DNA from: Microbispora bryophytorum
Lineage (GTDB): Bacteria; Actinomycetota; Actinomycetes; Streptosporangiales; Streptosporangiaceae
NCBI RefSeq assembly: GCF_006874465.1
Contig: NZ_VIRL01000022.1
Coordinates: 1 to 64,000 of the forward strand
Length of the DNA: 64,000 nucleotides
Direction of reading: 5' to 3'
In this document: positions 1 to 7,688 of the stretch, one piece after another
Numbering within the stretch: the stretch's first letter is position 1
How the letters are laid out: each line of letters begins with the position of its first letter
Made by a program: the position numbers and the translations under genes
Notes under the pieces: generated by a model
Told to the model about the DNA's origin: nothing
What the model saw: the letters and a program-made list of their open reading frames with translations, nothing else
Database searches by the model: none

Positions 1-261
1 GAGGGCCTCCGGGCGATGTGAATCTTGGTCGACTCACACCACGCCAGAAGGCCCTCACCCTTTTCAAGGTCATCGACAGCGTGTCGCCGATCCTCCACCG
101 CTGTCACCAACGTCCATGGTCAGAACATCTAGGGCAGACGGATCCTTTGAGGCGCTGCCTACCGTCCAGAGCCTTGCCCCATCGACACGGCCACGGAAGT
201 GCTTGACGTGCTAGATCGACTACATAAAGTGATTCCCTGCGAGTGATTATCGGGGGGATGT
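1..261. other. No gene recognised at the left edge
   Basis: Only short open frames without family resemblance or a convincing ribosome binding site are present. The end of the stretch acts as leader for the secreted protein that starts at 262. A purine-rich cggggggatgt stretch lies just before that ATG and may serve as its ribosome binding site. Confidence 0.4.
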
Positions 262-645
262 ATGAGATCGCGAGCAGGGTGGGTGTCGGTCACGCTAGTC
301 GTCGGGGCGCTGGTTCTGGGCTCGGCCAGAGCGGCGTTGGCGGGGACGCCCGGATGGAACGATTCCTTCGGTGACGGTCGGGTGACAGTGCCCGCCGATC
401 GGTCGATGATCAAAGTGTGCGATGCCAAGGTGGACAACCTGGCTTACAAGGCTGTCTGGCACAACGACAATCCCATCGATGCGCGAAAGCCGTTCGAGGT
501 GCGGGCGCCGCAGGGCGGTTGCGCGACCGACAGTTCCCTGTTCGGATCGGTGAAAGTCTTCAAGCTCTGTCAGGGACAGATCGGTACGGACAAGCGCGTG
601 AAATGGGGTGCCTGCAGGGCGGCGGTGTGGCCGGGCGGTCGCTGA
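262..645 (+). CDS. Small secreted hypothetical protein
   Basis: The 127-residue product starts with a textbook Sec signal: MRSR, then a hydrophobic stretch (roughly residues 7-24) ending at ARAALAG, so cleavage near residue 28 is likely. The mature part of about 100 residues has four cysteines (in VCDAK, GGCAT, KLCQG and GACRA), which could form two disulfides, a pattern common in small extracellular actinomycete proteins. I do not recognise the family. The gene stands alone and points toward the pilin-like gene on the other strand. A role outside the cell is an inference from the signal peptide and the cysteines. Confidence 0.6.
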   Translation: MRSRAGWVSVTLVVGALVLGSARAALAGTPGWNDSFGDGRVTVPADRSMIKVCDAKVDNLAYKAVWHNDNPIDARKPFEVRAPQGGCATDSSLFGSVKVFKLCQGQIGTDKRVKWGACRAAVWPGGR

Positions 646-698
646 CCGACCCCGCATGATGAGCGCCGAGGCGATGATGGCCGACCTGAGGTTCGGGG

Positions 699-920
699 TC
701 ACGCACCTGTGCTGCCGCCTCCGAGGGTCTGCTGGATCTCGCCTTGCTTCTGTTCCACCACGGTCTTGATCAGGGTGGCCAAGCCCAGTGCGACGCCGGC
801 GATGATGGCCGTGATGATGACCCACTCGACGGCGGAGGCTCCGCGTGTGGGGGCCGTTCGTGCGCGTTGTATCCGAACGGCGAGGCATGCTCGCAGGTAG
901 ATGACCCAGGGGTGGTTCAC
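699..920 (-). CDS. Flp/Tad-type pilin-like protein (class III signal)
   Basis: The 73-residue protein has a basic leader (RARTAPTRG) followed by ASAVEW and a hydrophobic helix of about 20 residues (VIITAIIAGVALGLATLI), then a short polar tail rich in Gln and Gly. A glycine before the cleavage site with glutamate at position +5 and a continuous hydrophobic helix is the class III prepilin signal used by Flp pilins and TadE-like pseudopilins, which are processed by a TadV/CpaA-type prepilin peptidase. No tad or cpa assembly genes are visible in this window, so it is an orphan here. The start ATG at 920 gives an unusually long leader. An internal GTG before RIQRAR would give a shorter one. Confidence 0.55.
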   Translation of the reverse strand: MNHPWVIYLRACLAVRIQRARTAPTRGASAVEWVIITAIIAGVALGLATLIKTVVEQKQGEIQQTLGGGSTGA

Positions 921-1320
921 GCCGCCTCAATATCCTTCAGAGCAGTGCGGATGTGACTGACGGCGGTCTGGGAGTTACCTCGCAGGTCGCCGTCATTCGT
1001 GCGCTGATTACTCTTTGCAATATCTTGCAAGCGCATTGTTGCCGATTTTGTCGGTGCGTGAGGCGCAATCGCTCTGGAATCTGGAACTCCGGCCGGTCGA
1101 TCCACGGTGCCCCTCCGGTTCGCTGTAGTGCCTCGCTCGACCACGTCCGCCAGCCAACCCCGGCATCCAGGCGTGCGTGCCGCTTTTGCCGGCCGCGTCC
1201 CGTGCTCACGGTTCGATCACAGTTGCCTGTGGCCGCCGAATGTGCGTGCACCGCCGTTATCAGGTGGCCGTCCTCCTTCTCGACCGGTGACCAGCCGGGT
1301 TGACGCGAGGGAGGGCGCTG
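921..1320. other. Intergenic region without a recognisable gene
   Basis: About 400 bases separate the divergent pilin-like gene and the GIY-YIG gene. Open frames here have no family resemblance. The stretch probably carries the promoters of both neighbours. The only clear signal is a GAGGGAGGG ribosome binding site just before the ATG at 1321. Confidence 0.4.
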
Positions 1321-2793
1321 ATGACGGAGTACCGGTTCAACTCGCCGCCGGGGTGGCCGGCTCCGCCTCCTGGATGGAGGCCTCCTCCTGGATGGCAGCC
1401 CGACCCGTCCTGGCCTCCGCCCCCGGCGGGCTGGCAGTTCTGGGTGGCCGACGCCCCGCCCGCTCACGCACCCGTTCCGTCGCCTGCTCCTGCTCCTGCT
1501 GGGACGAACGGCCGTCACGCCATGCCGGTGCCTGAGGCTCCCGTAGTTCCCGTTCCGGAACGTTCCGGCGGCGGGCTGTTCGGCGGCAAGAAGCGGCTGG
1601 AGGCGGAGAACGCCCAGCTGCGGGAGTGGGTCGAGCGGCTCGGCGGCCTGGACGCGATGCAGATCACCGCCGCGACCGAGCTGTTGCGCGCGGAGCAGGC
1701 CCGGTTGCAGGTGGCGATCCAGGACGCCGATCGTCGGCTGCGGGAGATCGAGGCGCAGATCGTGCAGACCGAGGACGTCGCCCTGCTGCAGGAGGTGGGC
1801 GTCTATGAGTACCAGCATCCCCTCGGCGACGCGGTCGCGTACAAGGCGAAGCTGGCCGAGGTCAAGGACAAGATCAAGAGCATGGCCCGCGCCGGGCAGG
1901 CGGTGCTGGGCGCGACGAACTGGACGGTCAACGGCTCCGCTGCCGAGGGGCGGCGGATGGTGCGGGACTTTTCCAAGCTGATGCTGCGCGCCTACAACGC
2001 CGAGGCCGACAACTGCGTACGCACCATGCGGCCGTACAAACTGCAGTCGGCGATCGACCGGCTGAGCAAGGCCGGCGAGGCCATCGTCAAGCTCGGCAAG
2101 ACGATGCACATCCACGTCAGCGACGACTACCACCGCTTACGGGTCTACGAGCTGCAGCTGACCGCCGAATACCTGGCCAAGGTCGAGGAGGAAAAGGAAC
2201 AGGTCCGCGCGCAGCGGGAGCGGCAGCGGGAGGAGGAGGCCGCGCGCCGGGAGTTCGAACGCGAGAAGGCCCGCCTGCGTAAGGAGGAGTCCCACTACCG
2301 CACCGCGCTGGCCAAGCTGCTGGCGAACGGCGACACGGCGGGCGCGGAGGAGCTGAAGGCGAAGCTGGAGGAGATCGGCGCCGCGGTCGCCGTTGTGGAG
2401 GCGCGCGAGGCCAACATCCGGGCGGGCTATGTGTATGTGATCTCCAACATCGGCGCGTTCGGCGAGAACGTCGTGAAGATCGGCATGACCCGGCGGCTGG
2501 AGCCCGAGGACCGGGTGCGCGAGCTGGGGGACGCCTCGGTGCCATTCAAGTTCGACACCCACGCGCTGATCTTCAGCGACGACGCCGTCTCCCTCGAAGG
2601 CCGGCTCCACGACGAACTGCGCGAGCGGCGCGTCAACAAGGTCAACCCGCGCCGCGAGTTCTTCTACGCCACACCAGCGGAGGTCCGCGACCTGCTGGAG
2701 AAGATCGCCGGCCAGCACCTGCTGGAGTACCGCGACGTGCCCGAGGCGTTGGAATGGCGGCAGTCGGTGCACGGCGCTGCACCCGCAGTCTGA
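1321..2793 (+). CDS. DUF4041-type coiled-coil protein with C-terminal GIY-YIG (T5orf172) nuclease domain
   Basis: This 490-residue protein has three parts. The first 85 residues are Pro/Trp-rich, with repeated PPGW/PPAGW units that resemble the short W-containing motifs of actinobacterial membrane-associated or scaffold proteins. Residues about 90-360 form long charged helices (KKRLEAENAQLREWVERL, later EEEKEQVRAQRERQREEE) typical of DUF4041 coiled coils. From about residue 370 a GIY-YIG fold of the T5orf172 kind begins with GYVYVISN, followed by VVKIGMTRR, then EGRLHDELRERRVNKVN and REFFYA. GIY-YIG domains cut one DNA strand with a tyrosine and an arginine in the core. The ATG at 1321 is chosen because it follows GAGGGAGGG; an upstream in-frame ATG at 1300 lacks such a site. 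The gene sits directly before the mobilisation genes, so it may belong to the mobile element. Its target is unknown. Confidence 0.8.
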   Translation: MTEYRFNSPPGWPAPPPGWRPPPGWQPDPSWPPPPAGWQFWVADAPPAHAPVPSPAPAPAGTNGRHAMPVPEAPVVPVPERSGGGLFGGKKRLEAENAQLREWVERLGGLDAMQITAATELLRAEQARLQVAIQDADRRLREIEAQIVQTEDVALLQEVGVYEYQHPLGDAVAYKAKLAEVKDKIKSMARAGQAVLGATNWTVNGSAAEGRRMVRDFSKLMLRAYNAEADNCVRTMRPYKLQSAIDRLSKAGEAIVKLGKTMHIHVSDDYHRLRVYELQLTAEYLAKVEEEKEQVRAQRERQREEEAARREFEREKARLRKEESHYRTALAKLLANGDTAGAEELKAKLEEIGAAVAVVEAREANIRAGYVYVISNIGAFGENVVKIGMTRRLEPEDRVRELGDASVPFKFDTHALIFSDDAVSLEGRLHDELRERRVNKVNPRREFFYATPAEVRDLLEKIAGQHLLEYRDVPEALEWRQSVHGAAPAV

Positions 2794-2832
2794 GTCCTGC
2801 AGGGCGGGAGCTGAGTCCCGCAGGGCGGGAGC
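2791..2832 (+). repeat. Two tandem 21-bp repeats after the GIY-YIG gene
   Basis: The units at 2791-2811 and 2812-2832 are identical except for one base (tgagtcctgc versus tgagtcccgc, both followed by agggcgggagc). The first unit includes the stop codon of the preceding gene. They lie just upstream of the oriT-like dyad, where plasmid mobilisation regions often carry short direct repeats. Confidence 0.7.
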
Positions 2833-2892
2833 AAGATATTCGTAATGTCCCAATACCGCTGCATCCGGCGGGATGCGGCGGGGGACATTCGT

Positions 2893-2941
2893 GATCAGAA
2901 CCCCCCCACTCCCGTCACTGGTACGGGGGTGGGTTCTGATC
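2893..2941. other. oriT: Candidate origin of transfer (dyad upstream of mobC-relaxase)
   Basis: A nested dyad is visible: outer arms GATCAGAACCC (2893-2903) and GGGTTCTGATC (2931-2941) are perfect complements, and an inner pair CCCGT (2911-2915) and ACGGG (2923-2927) closes a 7-base loop. It lies about 35 bases before mobC and within 520 bases of the relaxase, where oriT sits in most mobilisable elements. The function is inferred from position and symmetry. A terminator for the upstream gene is the alternative, but no T-tract follows. Confidence 0.45.
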
Positions 2942-2976
2942 GATAGCGACCGGGCGCGGTCGTTGGGGGAGCGGTC

Positions 2977-3414
2977 ATGAGCATGTCCGATGGGGGAGAG
3001 GACACCGGGTCCAGCACGGGGTCCAGGCAGGTGCGGCAGCGGCGGCGTCAACGGGAGGCGGTGCCGCGGCCGCACGTGGTGAAGTTCGTGCTGACCGAGG
3101 AGGAGCACGCCGACCTCCGCACGGCCGCCGAACGCCTTGGGCTGGCGCACGGGGCGTACGCGGCGGAGGCGGTCTTGGCGGCGGCGCGGATGGTGAACCC
3201 GCCGATGCCCGACCCGCTGCGCGAGGCGCTGATCGAGCTGATGCACGCCGCCGGCCAGGTGCGCCGCATCGGGGTCAACCTCAACCAGGCCGTGGCGGCG
3301 CTCAACGCGACCGGCGCCGATCCCGGCAACCTCGTTCCGTACGCCGCCGCGTGTGCGCGGGCGGTGCAGCGGCTGGACGGAATCGCGGAAGGCGTCCGGA
3401 AGGTGATCCGGTGA
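2977..3414 (+). CDS. mobC: MobC-like relaxosome accessory protein
   Basis: The 145-residue product begins with a basic tail (about 28 residues, RQVRQRRRQREAVPRPH) followed by VKFVLTEEEHADLRTAAERLGL, a ribbon-helix-helix-like DNA-binding start, and ends with the MobC hallmark QVRRIGVNLNQAVAALNATG in its C-terminal third. MobC proteins bind oriT, open it locally and help the relaxase nick. The stop overlaps the GTG start of the relaxase (GTGA), which indicates translational coupling. The start ATG at 2977 is preceded by a GGGGGAG-type site. Confidence 0.8.
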   Translation: MSMSDGGEDTGSSTGSRQVRQRRRQREAVPRPHVVKFVLTEEEHADLRTAAERLGLAHGAYAAEAVLAAARMVNPPMPDPLREALIELMHAAGQVRRIGVNLNQAVAALNATGADPGNLVPYAAACARAVQRLDGIAEGVRKVIR

Positions 3415-4853
3415 TCGGAAAGGTGATGCGCGGGCGCCGCGTCGGCGGACTGCTGTACTACCTGTACGGTCCGGGCCGGGCCAACGAGCACATCAACCCG
3501 CACCTCGTCGCCGGGTGGCGGCATCCGTCCGAGCTGGAGCCGGCGCTCCGGCCGGAAGGCGGGCGGGATTTCCGGAATCTGATCGGATTGCTCAACCAGC
3601 CGCTCGCCGCGCTGGGGGAGCGCGGTTACGCCGAGCCGGTGTGGCACTGCGTCGCCCGCGCCGGCCGGGAGGATCGGACGCTAACGGACGAGGAATGGGG
3701 CCAGGTTGCTCAGGAGATCATGACCCGCACCGGGCTGGCGCGGGTCGACGATGACGACGGAGTGCGCTGGGTTGCCGTACGGCATGCCGACGACCACATT
3801 CATATCGTCGCCACGCTCGCCCGCCAGGACGGCACCAAGCCCCGGACCTGGAACGACTTCTACCGGGTACGGGAGGCCTGCCAGGCCGTCGAACGCCGGT
3901 ACGGCCTGCGCCTGACCGCACCTGGAGACCGAACTGCGGCGCGCCGGCCGACCCGCAGCGAGACGGAACAGACCCGGCGGCGCGGGTGGGACGAGGTGCC
4001 GCGGACGGTGCTGCGGCAGCACGTCGTCACCGCAGCCGCCGGAGCGGCCTCGGAAGAGGAGTTCTTCCGGTCGTTGGACGCCGCGGGCGTGCTGGTGCGG
4101 CAACGGATGAGCCAGCGCGATCCCGGCGAGGTGACGGGGTACGCGGTGGCGTTGCCGGAGCATCGCAACCGCGTCGGCGAGCTGGTGTGGTTCGGCGGTG
4201 GCAGGCTCGCCGCCGATCTCACTCTTCCGAAACTCCGCGCGCGGTGGAGCAGCGGAAGCGATCACCACCCCGGCGGAACGGGCGCGGACGAACGTCGGGA
4301 GATCTGGGAGCTCGTGACGACGGCGGCCCGGAAGGCCGCCGCGCAGCTGCGTGAAGCCACAGCCGGCGAACCGTGCGGCGCGGCGGACGTGCCGGGTGCC
4401 ACCTCTGACCTGCTGCATGTCGCGGCGCGCCTGCTGAAGGACCGGAGGCTGCACAACGCCGCAGAGGCCTTCGATCGCGCCGCGCGGGAGCCGTACGCGC
4501 GGATTCCGCCCCCGACACGAGCAGGGCTGGAGCTGCGGAGGGCCGTGCGAAGGCTCGCTGCCGGGACGCGAGGGTCCGCAGGATCGCTCATCGCCGACAT
4601 CGCGGCGCTGGTCGCCGCGGTGGCCGAACTCCGTACGGCGCAGGGCAGGATGGCCCAGGCGGTCGCGGCACGAGCGGCGGCCCAACAGCTCGCCGTGGCG
4701 TCACCTGCGGCGGGTGCCCCGGTGCGGCTGGCCGCGGCGGACTTCCCACAACCCGTCGCCAGGCCGCTCGGCGCGGATTCCGGCCAGAATCCGCGCTCGT
4801 CCGGGCGTTCCACCGGTCCTCCGGCACCATCTGCGTCACCTCGGCATAGGTAG
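3411..4853 (+). CDS. Relaxase/mobilisation nuclease (MobA/VirD2-like)
   Basis: The 480-residue protein starts at a GTG that overlaps the mobC stop. The N-terminal third is the relaxase domain: VIGKVMRGRRVGGLLYYLYGPGR at the start, and near residues 124-131 the metal-binding histidine triad in RHADDHIHIVA, which coordinates the cation needed for cleavage of oriT. A tyrosine that could be the nucleophile lies within YYLYG. The rest is Arg/Ala-rich and low in recognisable motifs, as in other actinobacterial relaxases, and the last 50 residues are Pro/Ser-rich. Together with mobC and the upstream dyad this forms a complete mobilisation cassette. It would nick the element and pilot the single strand, presumably to the VirD4-like coupling protein at about 20 kb. 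No pore-forming T4SS genes adjoin it. Confidence 0.85.
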   Translation: MIGKVMRGRRVGGLLYYLYGPGRANEHINPHLVAGWRHPSELEPALRPEGGRDFRNLIGLLNQPLAALGERGYAEPVWHCVARAGREDRTLTDEEWGQVAQEIMTRTGLARVDDDDGVRWVAVRHADDHIHIVATLARQDGTKPRTWNDFYRVREACQAVERRYGLRLTAPGDRTAARRPTRSETEQTRRRGWDEVPRTVLRQHVVTAAAGAASEEEFFRSLDAAGVLVRQRMSQRDPGEVTGYAVALPEHRNRVGELVWFGGGRLAADLTLPKLRARWSSGSDHHPGGTGADERREIWELVTTAARKAAAQLREATAGEPCGAADVPGATSDLLHVAARLLKDRRLHNAAEAFDRAAREPYARIPPPTRAGLELRRAVRRLAAGTRGSAGSLIADIAALVAAVAELRTAQGRMAQAVAARAAAQQLAVASPAAGAPVRLAAADFPQPVARPLGADSGQNPRSSGRSTGPPAPSASPRHR

Positions 4854-4969
4854 CTGGAAGATCGTTATTTTTGCTCGTGCGACTCGGCTCTGAGCTGCGC
4901 TGTTGCACCGGTGTAGCTGCCTATCGTGGTTGATCATCTTCGCTTCGTGATCGACCCGGGGGTGGCGTC

Positions 4970-5530
4970 GTGACAGCCAGCAATCCGTTCCGAGGCCGGA
5001 AGGCGATGTGGCGGTCGGCTGCCGCAGGAGTGCTGGCAGGCGCCGCAGCGCTGGGCGTGGCGGGGACGGCTCAGGCGGACCCGCCGCCCGGGTGCCCGCA
5101 CCTGACCGGTACGGCAGGCCGGTACGTCGACAACACGAAGTTGTGTTCCGCCATGCAGCGCGAGGTGCAGAACTGGCTCGCCGGCAACAGCATCGACGTG
5201 GGCCGCGCCGTACGGGACTCGTGGCGCGGGCAGGCCTCCCAACCGGCCCCGGAGCAGCCCCAACAGGTCGTACACCTTCCGCAGGTCCCGCAGCAGCCGG
5301 CACCTGCTCCAGCCGCCGCACCTTCTCCCGTGGCTACAAAGAGTCCCGAGAAGCCGGAGGCGGCACCTGTGAGCCGTGATCGGGAAGCGGAGGAGCATCA
5401 CGTCCGGAACCGGCCCCGGCGCGATCACCGGCGGACGCCAGGCCATCATGCGGCGAGCCCGTCAGCAGCGGCCACCGGCGACAAGCCGCAGTTGATAGAG
5501 GAAGTGGCGGCGAGACGCGGGCTTGGCTGA
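4970..5530 (+). CDS. Secreted Pro/Gln-rich hypothetical protein
   Basis: The 186-residue product starts at GTG and has a signal peptide: basic RGRKAMWRS, a hydrophobic segment AAAGVLAGAAALGVAG and a TAQA-DP cleavage site near residue 38. The mature part has a small domain with two cysteines (GCPHL and KLCSAM) up to about residue 85. It is followed by a Pro/Gln-rich, then His/Arg-rich low-complexity tail (QPAPEQPQQVVHLPQVPQQP). I do not recognise the family. It is the last gene before the IS21 element, only 17 bases from its left end, so its C-terminus could be native or created by the insertion. Confidence 0.55.
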   Translation: MTASNPFRGRKAMWRSAAAGVLAGAAALGVAGTAQADPPPGCPHLTGTAGRYVDNTKLCSAMQREVQNWLAGNSIDVGRAVRDSWRGQASQPAPEQPQQVVHLPQVPQQPAPAPAAAPSPVATKSPEKPEAAPVSRDREAEEHHVRNRPRRDHRRTPGHHAASPSAAATGDKPQLIEEVAARRGLG

Positions 5531-5610
5531 CGGCGGCGCTCCAATACTGGACCAGTGTCGACGCTCGAAAACGGACCCATCTACCGGCCTCATGGGCCTA
5601 GATCGGGAAG

Positions 5611-6849
5611 GTGCTGAGCGTGGAGGACTGGGCGGAGATACGCCGGCTGCATAGAGCCGAGCAGATGCCGATCCGGGCGATCGCCCGCAAGCTGGGTGTG
5701 GGTCGCAACACGGTGCGGCGGGCGTTGGAGTCGCAAGGACCACCCAAATACGTCCGCGAGCCGTCCGGATCGATCGTGGACGCGGTGGAGCCGCAGATCC
5801 GGCAGTTGCTGCAGGAATGGCCGGACATGCCCGCGACGGTGATCGCCGAGCGGATCGGCTGGCAGCGGGGGCTGACCGTGCTGAAGAAACGCATCCGGGA
5901 GCTGCGGCCGCTGTATGCGCCGCCGGACCCGGCGTCGCGGACCAGCTATCTCCCTGGTGAGCTGGCTCAATGCGATCTGTGGTTCCCGCCGGTGGATGTG
6001 CCGCTGGGATGTGGGCAACACGGGCGACCGCCGGTGCTGGTCATGGTCAGCGGATATTCGCGCTGGATCAGCGCAAGGATGCTGCCCTCGCGCCAGTCGG
6101 CGGACCTGATCGCGGGCCAGTGGGTGCTGCTGCGGCAGTTGGGCCGCGTCCCCAAGGCGCTGGTGTGGGACAACGAGGCGGCGATCGGCCAGTGGCGGGG
6201 CGGACGCCCGCAGCTGACCGAGGCGATGAACGCCTTCCGCGGCTGCCTGGGCATCAAGGTCATCCAGTGCCGGCCCGGCGACCCGGAGGCAAAAGGACTG
6301 GTCGAACGCGCCAACGGCTACCTGGAGACCTCGTTCTTGCCGGGCAGGTCCTTCACCGGCCCGGCCGACTTCAACGCCCAGATGGCCACCTGGCTGCAGC
6401 GAGCCAACCAGCGTCATCACCGCCGCATCGAGTGCCGGCCCGCCGACCGGCTGGCCGCCGACCTCGCCGCGATGCTGGAACTGCCGCCGCTGCCGCCGGT
6501 CACCGGCTGGCACCTGACCACCCGCCTGGGGCGGGACTACTACGTGCGCCTGGACTCCAACGACTACTCGGTGCATCCCTCGGTCATCGGCCGCCGCATC
6601 GAGGTCACCGCCGATCTGGACCAGGTGCGGGCCACCTGTGACGGACGGCTGGTCGCCTCCCATCAGCGGTGCTGGGCAGCCCACCAGACCATCACCGCAC
6701 CCGAACACGACCAGGCCGCCCGCGCATTGCGCGCACTCGCCCGGCGGCCGTCGCCGCCTCCAGCGGTGGACACCGACGTCGAGCAGCGCAAACTCACCGA
6801 CTACGACCGCCTGTTCGGCCTGGGTGAGCACCAGGTGGTGACGCGATGA
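5611..6849 (+). CDS. istA: IS21-family transposase IstA
   Basis: The 412-residue protein has the IstA layout. An N-terminal helix-turn-helix (VEDWAEIRRLHRAEQMPIRAIARKLGVGRNTVRRAL) binds the element ends. The integrase core has its acidic residues in GELAQCDLWF, VWDNEAAIG and PEAKGLVERANGYLE (a DDE-type triad), and a C-terminal basic/SH3-like part (YYVRLDSNDYSVHPSVIGRRIEV) follows. It starts at GTG 5611 just inside the left repeat. The last codons overlap the istB start at 6846 (ATGA-type coupling). No frameshift is seen, so this copy may be active. Confidence 0.93.
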   Translation: MLSVEDWAEIRRLHRAEQMPIRAIARKLGVGRNTVRRALESQGPPKYVREPSGSIVDAVEPQIRQLLQEWPDMPATVIAERIGWQRGLTVLKKRIRELRPLYAPPDPASRTSYLPGELAQCDLWFPPVDVPLGCGQHGRPPVLVMVSGYSRWISARMLPSRQSADLIAGQWVLLRQLGRVPKALVWDNEAAIGQWRGGRPQLTEAMNAFRGCLGIKVIQCRPGDPEAKGLVERANGYLETSFLPGRSFTGPADFNAQMATWLQRANQRHHRRIECRPADRLAADLAAMLELPPLPPVTGWHLTTRLGRDYYVRLDSNDYSVHPSVIGRRIEVTADLDQVRATCDGRLVASHQRCWAAHQTITAPEHDQAARALRALARRPSPPPAVDTDVEQRKLTDYDRLFGLGEHQVVTR

Positions 6850-7640
6850 CCGCGAAGAACGCCGTGGGCAGCCGTGACGCCACCGCTGAGATCGCCTACC
6901 TGACCCGCGTGCTGAAGGCGCCCTCGTTGGCCGCATCTGTTGAGCGGCTGGCCGAACGCGCCCGCGCCGAAGACTGGAGCCATGAGGAGTTCCTGGCCGC
7001 CTGCCTGCAACGAGAAGTCGCCGCCCGCGAGGCCCCCGGCGGGGAAGGCCGCATCCGGCTGGCCCGCTTCCCCGCCCGCAAGTCGCTGGAGGAATTCGAC
7101 TACGACCACCAGCGCTCCCTCAAACGCGAGGTCATCACCCACCTGGGCACTCTGGACTTCGTGGCCGCCCGGGAGAACGTGGTCTTCCTCGGCCCGCCCG
7201 GCACCGGCAAGACCCACCTGTCCATCGGGCTGGGCATCCGCGCCTGCCAGGCCGGTCACCGGGTGCTGTTCGCCACCGCGGCCCAATGGGTCGGCCGTCT
7301 GGCCGAGGCGCACCACGCCGGGCGCCTGCAAAACGAGCTCGTCAAACTCGGCCGGATCCCGCTGCTGATCGTGGACGAGGTCGGTTACATCCCGTTCGAA
7401 GCCGAAGCCGCCAACCTGTTCTTCCAGCTCGTCTCCTCCCGCTACGAACGAGCGAGCCTGATCGTCACCAGCAACAAGCCCTTCGGCCGCTGGGGCGAGG
7501 TATTCGGCGACGACGTGGTCGCCGCCGCCATGATCGACCGCCTCGTCCACCACGCCGAGGTGGTCTCACTGAAAGGAGACAGCTACCGGCTCAAAGACCG
7601 TGACCTGGGCCGCGTGCCCGCGGCCAAGACCAACGACTAG
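6846..7640 (+). CDS. istB: IS21-family helper ATPase IstB
   Basis: This 264-residue AAA+ ATPase of the DnaC/IstB type has its Walker A motif in FLGPPGTGKTHLSIGLG and Walker B in LLIVDEVGYIPFE, followed by the sensor segment SLIVTSNKPFGRWGEVFGDDVVAAAMIDRLVHHAEVV. IstB assembles on target DNA and activates the IstA transposase at the chosen site. Length and motif order match the family. It begins inside istA and ends 10 bases before the right inverted repeat. Confidence 0.93.
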   Translation: MTAKNAVGSRDATAEIAYLTRVLKAPSLAASVERLAERARAEDWSHEEFLAACLQREVAAREAPGGEGRIRLARFPARKSLEEFDYDHQRSLKREVITHLGTLDFVAARENVVFLGPPGTGKTHLSIGLGIRACQAGHRVLFATAAQWVGRLAEAHHAGRLQNELVKLGRIPLLIVDEVGYIPFEAEAANLFFQLVSSRYERASLIVTSNKPFGRWGEVFGDDVVAAAMIDRLVHHAEVVSLKGDSYRLKDRDLGRVPAAKTND

Positions 7641-7680
7641 ATCAACAAACGGGTCCAGATTCGAGCGTCGCCCCTGGTCC

Positions 7681-7688
7681 CACATTCG
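7681..7688 (+). repeat. Left target-site duplication CACATTCG of the ISL3 element
   Basis: The octamer CACATTCG directly before the ISL3 left repeat recurs directly after its right repeat at 9433-9440. Eight bases is the duplication length known for ISL3 elements. Confidence 0.9.

Larger units (their letters stand above)
5548..7682 (+). mobile_element. IS21-family insertion sequence (complete, istA-istB)
   Basis: The ends carry an imperfect inverted repeat of about 30 bp. On the left, TGGACCAGTGTCGACGCTCG continues to GGACCC near 5578. On the right, the complement reads GGGACCAGGGGCGACGCTCG and also continues to GGACCC (7651-7681). Terminal TG...CA fits the family. Between them lie istA and istB in the usual overlapping order. 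The exact outer base on each side is uncertain by one or two. No target duplication can be checked on the right because an ISL3 element starts immediately next to this end. Confidence 0.85.

Noticed and set aside
1-250. Possible insertion-sequence end at the left edge (segment with cacaccacgccagaaggccctcaccc)
   Set aside because: The style recalls IS termini, but no inverted partner or transposase frame can be seen in the window.
937-2133. Long minus-strand frame of 398 residues opposite the GIY-YIG gene
   Set aside because: It is rich in Arg, Pro, His and Gly without family motifs and lies opposite a clearly coding gene. This is the usual shadow in high-GC DNA.
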